DNA of 64,000 nucleotides, from NCBI RefSeq assembly GCF_900109545.1, contig NZ_FOAP01000027.1:62001-126000 (forward strand), read 5' to 3'. Below the pieces are notes generated by a model, which was not told the origin of the DNA, made no database searches, and was given only the letters and a program-made list of their open reading frames with translations. Source of the stretch: Stigmatella aurantiaca (GTDB lineage: Bacteria; Myxococcota; Myxococcia; Myxococcales; Myxococcaceae). The translations under genes were made by a program, and so were the position numbers. Below, piece after piece: positions 1-8,637 of this stretch (position 1 is its first letter; each line of letters opens with the position of its first letter).

Positions 1-715
1 CGCACGTGGCGGCGTAGAAGCCGTGGGCGCGCCGGGCGTGCTCCGGGCCCAGCTCGCTGCCCGGCACGGTGCGCAGGGTGATGCCCTGCCCGGCCGCGGC
101 GCCGCGCTCGCGCTTGAACTGGTTGCGGCGCTTGGAGGTGAAGCGCGACAGGTAGTCCTCGTAGCTCTGGTAGCCGGGGTTCTTCCAGTGGAACTGCAGC
201 GTGAGCCTTCGCGCCATGCCGGTGCGCTCCAGGAAGTCCGCCTCCTCCTCGGTGGGGTAGAGGACGTGCACGGAGGAGCAGCCCTCCTCGCGCGCGCTCT
301 CGATGGCGGCCTCCATGATGGCGTGGCGCGCATCGCTCACGTTCTCACCCTCGGCCACGAGGAAGCGCGGCGCGGTGGCGGGGGAGAGCGGGGCGCCGAT
401 GAGCAGCTTCGGGTAGTACGCCACGCCCATGCGCTGGGCCACCTGGGCCCAGGCGAAGTCGTAGATGTACTCGCCCATGCTGTGGAACTTGAAGTAGGCG
501 GGGGAGGCCGCCACGAGCGTGCCGCCGCGCCACAGCGTGAGGTGGTGGGGCGCCCAGCCCGTCTCCTCCTGGGCGCTGCCGCTCTCCTCCATGGCGGCCA
601 GCCATGCGTGCCGGATGAAGGGGGGCGCATCGGCACCCGCCAGCGCATCCCACTGCGCGGCGGGCACGTCGGTGATGGAGTCGAGCACCTGAACGCGGAT
701 GGATGGATCGAGCAC
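1..715 (-). CDS. GNAT-fold COG3146-type protein (partial, C-terminus outside window)
   Basis: The reverse strand stays open from GTG at 715 through the left edge, giving about 238 residues with no stop. It reads PPFIRHAWLAAMEESGSA, then SMGEYIYDFAWA, a YYPKLLIGAPLSP stretch and SKRRNQFKRER. This order (HAWL..LEESGS, GEYxxDxAWA, YYPKLL) is typical of the COG3146/DUF482 family, which has an acetyltransferase-like fold and is loosely annotated as peptidoglycan-related; the biochemical role is not established. No ATG lies in frame nearby, so the GTG start is an inference. It runs in the same direction as the TIGR02265 gene about 64 bases upstream and may be co-transcribed with it. Confidence 0.7.
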   Translation of the reverse strand, partial: MLDPSIRVQVLDSITDVPAAQWDALAGADAPPFIRHAWLAAMEESGSAQEETGWAPHHLTLWRGGTLVAASPAYFKFHSMGEYIYDFAWAQVAQRMGVAYYPKLLIGAPLSPATAPRFLVAEGENVSDARHAIMEAAIESAREEGCSSVHVLYPTEEEADFLERTGMARRLTLQFHWKNPGYQSYEDYLSRFTSKRRNQFKRERGAAAGQGITLRTVPGSELGPEHARRAHGFYAATC

Positions 716-779
716 GGGGACGGTTTTAACGCGGACCGGCCCCGGGTGCCGAGTTCCATCCAGCCCGGCGGGCCCGCGC

Positions 780-1409
780 TCAGTCCCAGGCCAGCTCGTA
801 CTCGGAGTCCATCGGGCCCGTGGCGCGCGAGAGGACGCGGGGGTTGCGGGCGTTGACGGACTCCAGCACGGCGCTCAGCACGCCCTCGTTGTAGTGCGGG
901 AGCATGAAGTCGCGCGAGAAGGCGACGCGCGCGGCCTTGTCACCCATCATCGTCACGGTGCGCTCGCCGTAGCTCACCGCGGAGCGGTAGGCGTTGGGAA
1001 TCTTGTCCAGCAGGCGCTTGGGCGAGTCGCCCGAGAGCAGCAGCACGGTGCGCCCCGCCATGGAGCTGAGGAAGTCGCGCGTGGCCTGCATGCCCAGGCG
1101 GCGCTGGGTCGTCTCCGGGCTGCCGAGCTGCGAGGTGAGAATCTGCGAGGCGGCGAGCGACAGGCGCAGGAAGTCCGAGACGGGGTAGCTGGAGAAGTCG
1201 ATGAAGCGCCGCTCGAAGCGCTTGTCGTTGAGCCGGGCGTGGCACTGCTTCAGCGCGGGCTCACCGCCGAAGGTGATGACGGCCGACAGCACCCCGTTGA
1301 AGAACAGCCCCCGGGCGGTGTCCGTGGGCGTGGCCAGAGCGATGCGCCGGGCGTATTCGGTCTCCATGGCCTGAGAGAGGGACGCTGCCGAGGGGCTGCG
1401 TTGAGTCAT
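780..1409 (-). CDS. TIGR02265 (DUF2378) myxobacteria-restricted protein
   Basis: A 209-residue protein starting MTQRSPSAASLSQAMETEY. The central block with FNGVLSAVITFGG, the R-F-I-D-F-S-S-Y-P element and the closing part with NEGVLSAVLESVNARNP match my memory of TIGR02265/DUF2378, a myxobacterial paralogous family of about 200 residues. Its function is unknown. There is no signal peptide or membrane segment, so it is probably cytoplasmic. It lies upstream of the GNAT-like gene on the same strand and diverges from bioA, leaving about 170 bases between the two starts for promoters. The family assignment is one of the clearest taxonomic markers in the window. Confidence 0.8.
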   Translation of the reverse strand: MTQRSPSAASLSQAMETEYARRIALATPTDTARGLFFNGVLSAVITFGGEPALKQCHARLNDKRFERRFIDFSSYPVSDFLRLSLAASQILTSQLGSPETTQRRLGMQATRDFLSSMAGRTVLLLSGDSPKRLLDKIPNAYRSAVSYGERTVTMMGDKAARVAFSRDFMLPHYNEGVLSAVLESVNARNPRVLSRATGPMDSEYELAWD

Positions 1410-1580
1410 GGGGACGGCGGCTCCTGAGGAAACAGACCGGGATTATTCCACAAGATACCAGACGCCAGGAAAGGGAAGGGGCCTGCGCCTGGAGGGGTTG
1501 CGAGCGGGCAGAGGCCGGGGCAGAACGCGCGCCGCGGGGCCGGTGCGATGCGTCAACCCGGCTGGAAAGAGGGTGCGAGC

Positions 1581-2927
1581 GTGAAACGCGAGGAGCTGAA
1601 CCGGGAGGCCATCGTCGCGCTGGACAAGCGGCACGTGTGGCACCCCTACACCGCGATGGAGACCTACATCCAGGCCACGAATCCCCTGGTGGTGGTAGGG
1701 GCCGAGGGGGCCTACCTGACGGATGCGGACGGCCGGCGCTACCTGGACGCGAACAGCTCCTGGTGGGTGTCCACGCTGGGGCACCGGCACCCGCGGTTGG
1801 TGAAGGCGCTGGTGGAGCAGGTGGGGGTGCTCGGGCACGTGTCGCTCGCGGGCATCACCCACGCGCCCGCGGCGCGGCTGGCTTCGGAGCTGGTGGCGCT
1901 GGCGCCGGGGGCGGGGCAGGAGGCGCTGCCCGCGGGGGAACGGCTCTCGCGGGTGTTCTACGTGGACAACGGGAGCACGGCGGTGGAGGTGGCCATCAAG
2001 ATGGCGGCGCAGTACTGGGCGCAGAACGGGCGGCCCCGGCGCACGCGCTTCATCACCCTGTCGGGGGCCTTCCACGGAGAGACGGTGGGGGCCACCAGCG
2101 TGGGCGGCATGCCCGAGTTCCGCGAGGTGTTCGGGCCGCTGCTGTTCGACGTGGTGCACGTGCCCTCGCCGGCGGAGGAGGGCGGGTGGGAGCGGGCGTT
2201 CGCGGAGGTGGAGCGGGCGCTGAAGGCGTCCCCGGACGAGGTGGCGGGCGTCATCCTGGAGCCGGTGGTGCAGGGGGCGGCGGGGATGCAGGTGTACGCG
2301 CCGGCGTTCGTCCGGGCGGTGCGCGAGGCGACGCGGGCGGTGGACACGTTCCTCATCGCCGACGAGGTGTTCACGGGGCTGGGGCGCGCGGGGGCGCGCT
2401 TCGCGTGCGAGCTGGCGGGGGTGGTGCCGGACCTGCTGTGCCTGGCGAAGGCGCTGAGCGGGGGGCTGCTGCCCTTCGCGGCCACGCTGGCCACGGAGCG
2501 GGTGTTCTCGGGCTTCCTGGGCGGGCGGGAGCGGGCGCTGTACTACGGGCACTCGTACTGCGGGAACCCGCTGGGGGCCGCCGTGGCGCGCGAGGTGCTG
2601 GCGGTGTACCGGGACGAGGACGTGCTGGGGCAGGTGGCGCGCAAGGCGCCCCGGGTGAAGGCGGCCTTCGAGGCCATGGCGGAGCGGGTGCCGGGGGTGG
2701 TGCGGCCGAGGGCCCAGGGCATGGTGGGCGCGGTGGACCTGGGCGGGGGCGGGTACCTGTCCGGCAAGGGCTGGCGCGTGTACGAGGCGGCGCTGAAGCG
2801 GGGGCTGTACCTGCGGCCGCTGGGGGACACGGTCTACATCGCCCCGCCGCTGAACATCCCGGAGGCCACGCTGGAGGAGCTGCTCCACGGCGTGGAGGAG
2901 AGCCTGCGCGAGGCCTCGGCCGGGTAA
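1581..2927 (+). CDS. bioA: Adenosylmethionine-8-amino-7-oxononanoate aminotransferase
   Basis: Class III PLP aminotransferase that converts 8-amino-7-oxononanoate to 7,8-diaminononanoate in biotin synthesis, using S-adenosylmethionine as amino donor. Seen: the BioA N-terminus with HVWHPYTAM, the SSWW motif (LDANSSWWVSTLGHRHP), FYVDNGSTAVEVAIKMA, the FHGETVGATSVG loop, LIADEVFTGLGR, and the PLP lysine in LAKALSGGLLPF (K290 from this start). It is 448 residues, normal for the family. GTG at 1581 is preferred because GGAAAGAGGG lies about 7 bases before it; ATG at 1548 is in frame but has no good ribosome site. No other biotin genes are nearby. Confidence 0.93.
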   Translation: MKREELNREAIVALDKRHVWHPYTAMETYIQATNPLVVVGAEGAYLTDADGRRYLDANSSWWVSTLGHRHPRLVKALVEQVGVLGHVSLAGITHAPAARLASELVALAPGAGQEALPAGERLSRVFYVDNGSTAVEVAIKMAAQYWAQNGRPRRTRFITLSGAFHGETVGATSVGGMPEFREVFGPLLFDVVHVPSPAEEGGWERAFAEVERALKASPDEVAGVILEPVVQGAAGMQVYAPAFVRAVREATRAVDTFLIADEVFTGLGRAGARFACELAGVVPDLLCLAKALSGGLLPFAATLATERVFSGFLGGRERALYYGHSYCGNPLGAAVAREVLAVYRDEDVLGQVARKAPRVKAAFEAMAERVPGVVRPRAQGMVGAVDLGGGGYLSGKGWRVYEAALKRGLYLRPLGDTVYIAPPLNIPEATLEELLHGVEESLREASAG

Positions 2928-3019
2928 GGCCTCCCCGGTTAACGGTTTTCTAGCATTTCGTTGGGACGGCTTCGGTTCCGGGGGCTCTACAGGGGTGGAA
3001 CCCCTTGGTCCCGGACCCC

Positions 3020-4243
3020 ATGCCTCCAGACGCTCTGCCTCCCTCCACCTCCCCCACCCAGCGCCCTTCGCGCCGGCGCTTCATCCTCGGTGCCACGGTC
3101 CTGGGCGCGGCGGTCCTGCTCGCGGGGGGCGCGCGGATCCTCAGCCCTGATGAGGCGGAGGGCAGGGGCGAGACGCATCCGGCGGCCGCGCCGGGCAGCC
3201 CGAACCCGGGGCCCTCCCGGCAGGGCGCCGCTGCCGGGCTGACCGGCCCCGGAGGCGCGGAGCAGGAGGCCGTCGCAGCCCCTCGGAGGTTCGAAGCCAC
3301 GACGTGCTGGCCGGAACTGGAGCGCTTCGACGGCCACGTGACGATCGAGAACTTCCGCGAGTGGGCCGAGCCGCTGCTGGCCGCGCGCGAGCCGCTCGTC
3401 CGGGATTACCTGAAGGAGCGGCTCACGGAGCTGATCGGGAATGATGCGGGCCGCGCCCTTCAGGTGATGGACTGGGCCCGCGAGGCCGGGCCCAAGGACT
3501 TCAAGGTGTACCTGTCGGCCCTCCGGGACTCCGAGGCCCTCCAGCTGCCCCAGGTCGCGGCGCGGCTCACGGACATGGCGCTGGACGGCAGTCTCGCGCC
3601 CAATCAGCGCGCGGGATTCCTGTCGGCCCTGGACACCCAGAAGCGGCTCGAGCCCGCGGCGCTCACGCGGCTGGCGGACTTCGCCAAGGATCCGGTCTCC
3701 GGCGAGGCGGGCTGGGCCGCCACCCGCACCATCGCGCGGGTCATGAAGCGGGACTTCCACCAGAGCGGCAGCCTCACGCCTTATATGGACACGCTGCTCA
3801 CCATCGGCGCCGAGTCGCCGGACGAGCAGATCCGCTACCTGGCGCTGTCGATGCCCATGCACGCGGCGCCCGTCCTCGACGCCGAGGCCACCGAGCGGTA
3901 CACGCGGATCCTCGCCACCGAGGGCAGCGAGGACGGCCGGGAGGCGGCGGTGCACAACCTCTCCCTGTCCCAGGACAAGGCCCAGGTGCTGGAGCTGTTC
4001 GGCCGCTCCTTCGTGACCGAGCAGGACGTGTGCGTGCGCTGGGCGCTGTTCCGTTTCGCGGCGCGCGCCGCAGGCAGGGACGCGCTCCCGGTCATGGCGA
4101 ACATGGCCATGACGGATCCGCGCTTCCAGCCAGATTACCAGGCCTTCGAGCGGCTCTATGCCAGCGGCACCCTGGACTTCGTGCGGCTGTGGAACAGCCT
4201 GCCCGATCAGGATCCCCACCACTGTCTTGACCGCCACGACTGA
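3020..4243 (+). CDS. Membrane-anchored HEAT-type hypothetical protein
   Basis: About 407 residues. The start has a basic stretch (RPSRRRF) followed by a hydrophobic helix (ILGATVLGAAVLLAGG), which looks like a signal anchor. A Pro/Gly/Ala-rich linker follows and then an all-helical region of roughly 300 residues with repeated degenerate helix pairs, similar in style to HEAT repeats but weaker than in the next gene. No catalytic motif is visible. A TTG at 3005 has better Shine-Dalgarno spacing (AGGGGTGG) than the ATG at 3020, so the start is unsettled. It is followed 7 bases later by a secreted HEAT-repeat protein, and the two probably form an operon and act in the envelope. Confidence 0.7.
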   Translation: MPPDALPPSTSPTQRPSRRRFILGATVLGAAVLLAGGARILSPDEAEGRGETHPAAAPGSPNPGPSRQGAAAGLTGPGGAEQEAVAAPRRFEATTCWPELERFDGHVTIENFREWAEPLLAAREPLVRDYLKERLTELIGNDAGRALQVMDWAREAGPKDFKVYLSALRDSEALQLPQVAARLTDMALDGSLAPNQRAGFLSALDTQKRLEPAALTRLADFAKDPVSGEAGWAATRTIARVMKRDFHQSGSLTPYMDTLLTIGAESPDEQIRYLALSMPMHAAPVLDAEATERYTRILATEGSEDGREAAVHNLSLSQDKAQVLELFGRSFVTEQDVCVRWALFRFAARAAGRDALPVMANMAMTDPRFQPDYQAFERLYASGTLDFVRLWNSLPDQDPHHCLDRHD

Positions 4244-4250
4244 GCCCGCC

Positions 4251-5252
4251 ATGACCCGCTCCACCTCCTTCCACTTGCGCGCGCCCGGCCTGCTGGCCCT
4301 CATGCTTTGCCCGCTGCTGGCCCCGCCGGCCTTCGCACAGGCGGCCTCCCAGGGCCCGGCCCCCGTCCACCAGGGGGAGACGTGCTCGGTGCAAGGCTTG
4401 ATGGAGCAGATCCGGCGGGGGCTCGGCTCGGGGTCGGAAGCGTACAAGCGCTACCTGCGCACGCTCCTGCGCGAGTCCGCCGTCACCTTGCCCGACAGCG
4501 AGCTGCGGGCGGCGTTCGAGCGGGAGACGGAGCCCTCCATGGCCGAGCACCTGGCGGCGGCCCTCGTCGCGAGGACCGAGCGCGGGGTGGACCCCAGTGC
4601 CATGCAGGCCGTGGCGAAGCGGGCCCTGGAGGATCGCGATCCGCAGGTTCGCGCCGCCACGATTCGCGCCATGCGGCGGACCAGCGCCACGGAGAGCACG
4701 GGCGACATGTATGAGCGCCTGGTGAGGGACGCCTCGCCCGAGGTGCGCATGGAGGCCGCAGCCAACCTCATCGAGGACAACCAGTTCGTCTACTCGGGCC
4801 ACCACGGCCCGGCCGCGGACCTGGCGGTGGCGGCGGCCGCCGCCTCCACGGATCCGAAGGTCACCGCGAAGATCCTCGGCAGCCTTTCGACCGAGGCGAT
4901 CAGCGACGGCTCGGCGCGCCGGCTCCAGTCCCTGCTGCGAAGCGGCGACGCGGACGTCCGCGCGGCGGCGGTCACCGCGCTGGGCGGAGTGCCCTCGGCG
5001 CAGATGGCCAGCACCCGGGAGTCGCTCCTCGCCATGTATCGCGGCGAGCAGGACGCCTCGGTGCGCAAAGCGCTGCTGCAGAGCATCGCCCAGCTGGGGT
5101 TCACGGCCGCGGTGCCCGAGCTCCAGCGGCTGCGCGGCGTCGATCCCCGCCTGGTGACGGAGATCGACGCGTGGACGCAAGCACTCGGCATGGGCCTTCA
5201 GGAGTGGAGCCTGATTCTGAGGGAGAAACAGCGGTTACAGCAGGCTCGATGA
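4251..5252 (+). CDS. Secreted HEAT-repeat protein
   Basis: 333 residues with a clear Sec signal (LLALMLCPLLAPPAFAQA, cleavage likely after FAQA). The mature part has at least four HEAT-like units, seen as DPQVRAATIRAMRR, SPEVRMEAAANL, DADVRAAAVTALGG and DASVRKALLQSIAQL, spaced by about 30 to 50 residues. HEAT solenoids are protein-binding scaffolds. The upstream frame is open further, but ATG at 4251 is the only start that gives a signal peptide. It sits between the membrane-anchored helical protein and the M23-like protein, suggesting a three-gene periplasmic or secreted unit; partner and substrate are unknown. Confidence 0.8.
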   Translation: MTRSTSFHLRAPGLLALMLCPLLAPPAFAQAASQGPAPVHQGETCSVQGLMEQIRRGLGSGSEAYKRYLRTLLRESAVTLPDSELRAAFERETEPSMAEHLAAALVARTERGVDPSAMQAVAKRALEDRDPQVRAATIRAMRRTSATESTGDMYERLVRDASPEVRMEAAANLIEDNQFVYSGHHGPAADLAVAAAAASTDPKVTAKILGSLSTEAISDGSARRLQSLLRSGDADVRAAAVTALGGVPSAQMASTRESLLAMYRGEQDASVRKALLQSIAQLGFTAAVPELQRLRGVDPRLVTEIDAWTQALGMGLQEWSLILREKQRLQQAR

Positions 5253-5263
5253 AAGGAGCAACA

Positions 5264-5788
5264 ATGCATCACACGAGCAAGACGGTCCTGGTGGCACTGG
5301 CTTCCCTGGCGCTCATTCCGGCCACGGTGACGGCGCACACGGTCAAGTCCCCCTTCCCCGGTACCATTACGGCGACCACGTACTACCCAAGCGGCGGGTA
5401 CCACGGCGCCATCGATGTCTCCAGCGGCCGCTGCAACTACTGGGGGGCCGAGACGGGCGTGGTGGGTTCGGTCTCCTGGACCGTGACGATCAAAACCACG
5501 GGCGTGGTCTGCAACGGGAACGGCTACGAGAACGCGAACATGGCGAGCCACACCTGGGCGGATGGCTGGAAGTTCACCCAGAAGCACTTCATCAAGACCG
5601 CCGACTCGAAAAACCGCACGTGCGACCGCTGCCAGGTGGGCAACGAGGGCGGCACCGGCCAGGCCACGGGCCCTCACGCGCACCTGATGCAGGACAAGCT
5701 CGGCACCAAGGATACCTCCTGGTACTCGGGCTACACCGTCCAGGGCGAGGCGGTGACCCGCGACGAGACCCTCGGCGTCCTCGACTAG
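5264..5788 (+). CDS. Secreted M23-like (LasA/lysostaphin-fold) protein
   Basis: 174 residues, signal peptide MHHTSKTVLVALASLALIPA with cleavage near VTAH. The mature part has YHGAIDVS and later GPHAHL; the spacing of an H-x3-D element and an H-x-H element fits the zinc ligands of M23 metallopeptidases, which cut peptidoglycan cross-bridges or glycine-rich peptides. The domain is short and contains extra cysteines (CNYW, VCNG, CDRC), so it may be disulfide-stabilised. Start at 5264 is supported by AAAGGAG 6 to 8 bases upstream. It directly follows the HEAT pair. M23 membership is from motifs only; loss of activity cannot be excluded. Confidence 0.6.
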   Translation: MHHTSKTVLVALASLALIPATVTAHTVKSPFPGTITATTYYPSGGYHGAIDVSSGRCNYWGAETGVVGSVSWTVTIKTTGVVCNGNGYENANMASHTWADGWKFTQKHFIKTADSKNRTCDRCQVGNEGGTGQATGPHAHLMQDKLGTKDTSWYSGYTVQGEAVTRDETLGVLD

Positions 5789-5799
5789 CACCGCTCCAG

Positions 5800-5827
5800 G
5801 GGCCTCCTCCGGAAACGGGGGAGGCCC
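5800..5827. terminator. Hairpin between convergent genes
   Basis: GGGCCTCC at 5800-5807 pairs perfectly with GGAGGCCC at 5820-5827 across a 12-base loop. It lies between the stops of the M23-like gene (5788) and the cysteine-rich gene (5858), so it can serve both directions. There is no strong T-run, as is common in high-GC genomes. Confidence 0.55.
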
Positions 5828-5857
5828 TCGCGAACGGGGGGCCCCGCTGAGCCTGGC

Positions 5858-6970
5858 TTAGGGCGCGGAAGGGCGGCAGCCCCACTGCGTCATGTCCTCG
5901 GTGACCGTGGTGCATTGCCACCCATCGCCGCAGGCGTCGAGCACCGCCGGATCACACTGGCGGTAGCAGGTGCTGACGGTGGGGCCGCCCACGCCGCACA
6001 CCTGCCCCTCGGGGCAGCTGTCCGCGCGGAGCGGGTTGCACAAGGCGGCGCACCAGAAGACCCCCGTGTCCTGGGACAGGCGCATGTTGCAGCGCTCCCC
6101 TTCGCCGCACGGCGTCTCGGGGCAGGTGCCCGTGGTGTGGGAAAGGCATTGGTAGTCGGACTCATTCAATTGCTTGCACCGCTGGCCCGCGGCGCACCCG
6201 CGCGAGCGGCAGTCGGGGAAGCAGGCGGGACCGTTGAGCCCCTCCTCGCAGGCATGGCCCTCGGGACAGCTCGCCGCATCGTCGAGCCGGCAGGGGCGGC
6301 TGCACACGCCCCGGTGGCAGGACAGGCCCTCGCGGCATGCGCCCTCCTGGGAGATGAAGAGCCCGTCGCACGGCTCGCCCTCCTGGCGCATCCCGGCGGG
6401 GACACACCGGCGGATGACCGGGCCCGAGGCGCCCGTCGTCACGGGACGGCAGACCTGGCCCGGAAAGCAGTGCGGATCCTCCTCGCACTCGGAAGCCAGA
6501 CATTCGAAGCGGCGCGTCTCGCGGTTGGCCACGCAGCCGGTGCCGGCCGGGCAATCGCTGTCACTGCGGCAGGCCCCGCAGTTCAGCGAGCCATCCTTGA
6601 GCGCGCACAACATGCCCGAGGCGGGAAGCCCGTGTCCGGGAGGCCGCGCATCAGGCTCGGTGGGCTGGCTCCGCGCTTCGTCTGGCGTCTGGACGAGCGC
6701 GGCGGGGACGGCCCGGACCGCGGCTCCGGTGAAGCGGATCAGATGGGCCGCGGGAACCTCTTGCGAGGGGAGCGCCGCTTGGGACAGGGCGCTCGTGGAG
6801 GGCCGCTCCGCGGTGTCAGGCTCCTCCGGTGATTCCGGAAAGGGATGCGTTGCCGCGGGAGGCTTCAGCGCCTGGCTGGGCTGGAACCAGTTCAACGCCT
6901 TGGCGGCCGTGACCGCGGTGCCGGCGAAGATGGCCAGCACCAGGAGGATTCGAGCGAGATTCCGTCGCAT
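5858..6970 (-). CDS. Cysteine-rich membrane-anchored protein, paralog A
   Basis: 370 residues: an N-terminal signal anchor (MRRNLARILLVLAIFAGTAV), a Pro/Glu-rich spacer to about residue 120, then a cysteine-rich domain of short repeated CPxGxxC and CxxGxxC units (for example DSDCPAGTGC, CFPGQVC, CPEGHACEEG, CPEGQVCGVG). Such modules are usually disulfide-bonded and face the periplasm or surface. The domain aligns unit by unit with the gene at 54924-55823, including the shared RQEGE-C and RPCRLD stretches. It follows the 57-residue cysteine-rich peptide gene by 12 bases and is surely co-transcribed with it. Function unknown. Confidence 0.85.
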   Translation of the reverse strand: MRRNLARILLVLAIFAGTAVTAAKALNWFQPSQALKPPAATHPFPESPEEPDTAERPSTSALSQAALPSQEVPAAHLIRFTGAAVRAVPAALVQTPDEARSQPTEPDARPPGHGLPASGMLCALKDGSLNCGACRSDSDCPAGTGCVANRETRRFECLASECEEDPHCFPGQVCRPVTTGASGPVIRRCVPAGMRQEGEPCDGLFISQEGACREGLSCHRGVCSRPCRLDDAASCPEGHACEEGLNGPACFPDCRSRGCAAGQRCKQLNESDYQCLSHTTGTCPETPCGEGERCNMRLSQDTGVFWCAALCNPLRADSCPEGQVCGVGGPTVSTCYRQCDPAVLDACGDGWQCTTVTEDMTQWGCRPSAP

Positions 6971-6982
6971 GGGCGCTCCGGC

Positions 6983-7156
6983 CTAGCAGCTGGAGGCACC
7001 GCAGCAGAGGATACTGGTCCCATCAGGCGAACAGCCGCAGGGTCTGCATTCCCAGCACTCCCGCTTCTGGGCGTAGGCCACCGTCCCCGCTAACACCGCG
7101 CCGCCTAATGCCACGGCAATCAGACAACGCAGCGCCGACATCTTTGGCTTTTTCAC
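6983..7156 (-). CDS. Small exported cysteine-rich peptide (57 residues)
   Basis: Reading the minus strand from GTG at 7156 gives a basic start VKKPKMSALRC, a hydrophobic stretch (LIAVALGGAVLAGTVAYA) typical of a signal peptide cleaved after AYAQ, and a mature tail with CWECRPCGCSPDG and LCCGASSC. The mature part of about 30 residues has eight cysteines. GGGGGAT lies 5 to 6 bases before the GTG. A second in-frame start is the ATG 15 bases later. It is shorter than usual gene-calling limits. It sits 12 bases upstream of the large cysteine-rich gene, so the pair may act together, for example as a disulfide-rich surface complex. Confidence 0.7.
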   Translation of the reverse strand: MKKPKMSALRCLIAVALGGAVLAGTVAYAQKRECWECRPCGCSPDGTSILCCGASSC

Positions 7157-7303
7157 GGAATCCCCCGGTTTCTGTGAATCGGTTGCGATGGTACGGCGAA
7201 GGAAAGGACGAAATCAACGCACCTCGTCCTTGAGTCCATTGTCGGAAGGGCCCCGGGGGAGTTGCGATTTCCCTCGGGAACCCCTGTTTGGACCCCTTCC
7301 CGT

Positions 7304-7339
7304 ACAACCTAGCACGTTGTCCACGCGGCGGACAACCTA
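7304..7339. promoter_or_regulatory. Operator-like repeat cluster upstream of the cysteine-rich operon
   Basis: The octamer ACAACCTA occurs at 7304-7311 and again at 7332-7339 in the same orientation. Between them GTTGTCC (7316-7322) forms a perfect 7-base inverted repeat with GGACAAC (7330-7336), 7-base spacer. It lies about 150 bases upstream of the 57-residue peptide start and downstream of the stop at 7426, in the otherwise gene-free 7157-7425 interval. Confidence 0.35.
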
Positions 7340-7425
7340 CCGGGTCGAGGGCCGTTGCCTGTCAGGCGTTGGCTGGGAAAAGAAAGCAAGGGAATTCCGG
7401 CGCGCGGCCCGTTGAGGGGGCAACG

Positions 7426-8511
7426 TTACCGGCGCGGCTGCAAGGACAGACTGACCTCGCAGCGGGTGATTCCCGTGAAGGCCTCCTTCGCGAAATTGAG
7501 CTCGTATTTGGTCCTGCCATGAAATCGGACATCCACCACTCCCGCGCTGTTCAGCGGGAAACGGGCGCCGGGGGTGAGCGGGATGCCCTTGCCCAGGAAC
7601 TGGGCTTTCAGGTGGACCTTTCCGGAGTCCTCCAGCGCCGGTCTGTCGAAGCACTCGACGGAATCGACCTGAAGCTCATACCGCCCCGCGGCCTCCGGGG
7701 AGATGCGCACGTCGGCGCCCCCTTCGTCGATGCGAAAGGCCAGATAGGTCAGACATTGCTCGCCGTGGGCGCACGCCTTCTGGCTGCTGTGGCCGCCTTT
7801 GCCCTCGACCGCGTTCTCCAGCAGCATCCGCAGCGTGCCCTCCTTCGCATGGCACTCACTCCGGGCCGTGACCGAGCCCGTGCTGGGCACCGCGTGCGCG
7901 CAGGACGTCCGGTGGCGCAACCCTTCCTCCTTCCAGCCACGGACCACGCCCTGGGCTTCGATGACGTCCTGGTCATTGCCGCCCAGTCCACCCCGCTCAC
8001 ACGTCGCGGAGAGGAAGACGGCGGGCGCGCGGCAGGTCCACTCGGGGGGCGGAGCCAGGGGCTTCACCGCGGCGGGCCGGAGGGCCTTGGCCTTCACCAC
8101 GACGGGCTCGGGCGGCCGGCGGGCCGGATTCAAGCCCAGGGAGTCGCCCCCCGAGGCCATGCGGTAACACGCCTCGATGGCTGCCTCGGCGGCGGCGTTG
8201 CCCGTCAGGGGCGCGAACTCCGCCCGCATCCGGGCCTTGAACGCGCCGCCCACATCGAGCGAGGCCTTGGCGTTGATCAGCTTCTTGAAGGCCCCATCCG
8301 CCTGCGCGGACGTACTGGCATCCGCGGAGCCTGCGGCGTGGGTGGTCGAGGCCGTCTGCCAGCAGTCCTTCATGGTCTTCAGCAGGCGGATGCGGTCTTC
8401 GACGGACAGCACCTCCTGGGCGGAGCTGGTGACCGGAACGCCCAGGAGCGCCGCCACCGCCGTCCACATGGCCACTGCCCCACGACGCGAGAACCCTTCA
8501 CGAGATGTCAT
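7426..8511 (-). CDS. Secreted hypothetical protein with cysteine-containing C-terminal domain
   Basis: 361 residues. The start MTSREGFSRRGAVAMW is followed by a hydrophobic stretch ending VTSSAQ, a Sec or Tat-like signal (SRR pair before the core). The N-terminal half is helical and has KDCWQTAS and EACYRMASGG; the C-terminal half is beta-rich with ECHAKEG, ACAHGEQCLTYLAF and a closing TRCEVSLSLQP. I recognise no family. ATG at 8511 has GGGGGGAG directly upstream. The frame is open well beyond this start, but that part is a shadow of the opposite-strand hydrolase. It diverges from the serine hydrolase, with 126 bases between the starts for promoters. Confidence 0.75.
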   Translation of the reverse strand: MTSREGFSRRGAVAMWTAVAALLGVPVTSSAQEVLSVEDRIRLLKTMKDCWQTASTTHAAGSADASTSAQADGAFKKLINAKASLDVGGAFKARMRAEFAPLTGNAAAEAAIEACYRMASGGDSLGLNPARRPPEPVVVKAKALRPAAVKPLAPPPEWTCRAPAVFLSATCERGGLGGNDQDVIEAQGVVRGWKEEGLRHRTSCAHAVPSTGSVTARSECHAKEGTLRMLLENAVEGKGGHSSQKACAHGEQCLTYLAFRIDEGGADVRISPEAAGRYELQVDSVECFDRPALEDSGKVHLKAQFLGKGIPLTPGARFPLNSAGVVDVRFHGRTKYELNFAKEAFTGITRCEVSLSLQPRR

Positions 8512-8637
8512 GCTCCCCCCCTTGCCGGCAGGCTGCCGGACGTGGCGAGTGTAAAGCCGCGCGGAGCGGCCTCGCCACTCCGTCCCGGGCGGACATCGGA
8601 TGAATGGACACTTCCACGCGTGGTATGGCCGGGTTCC

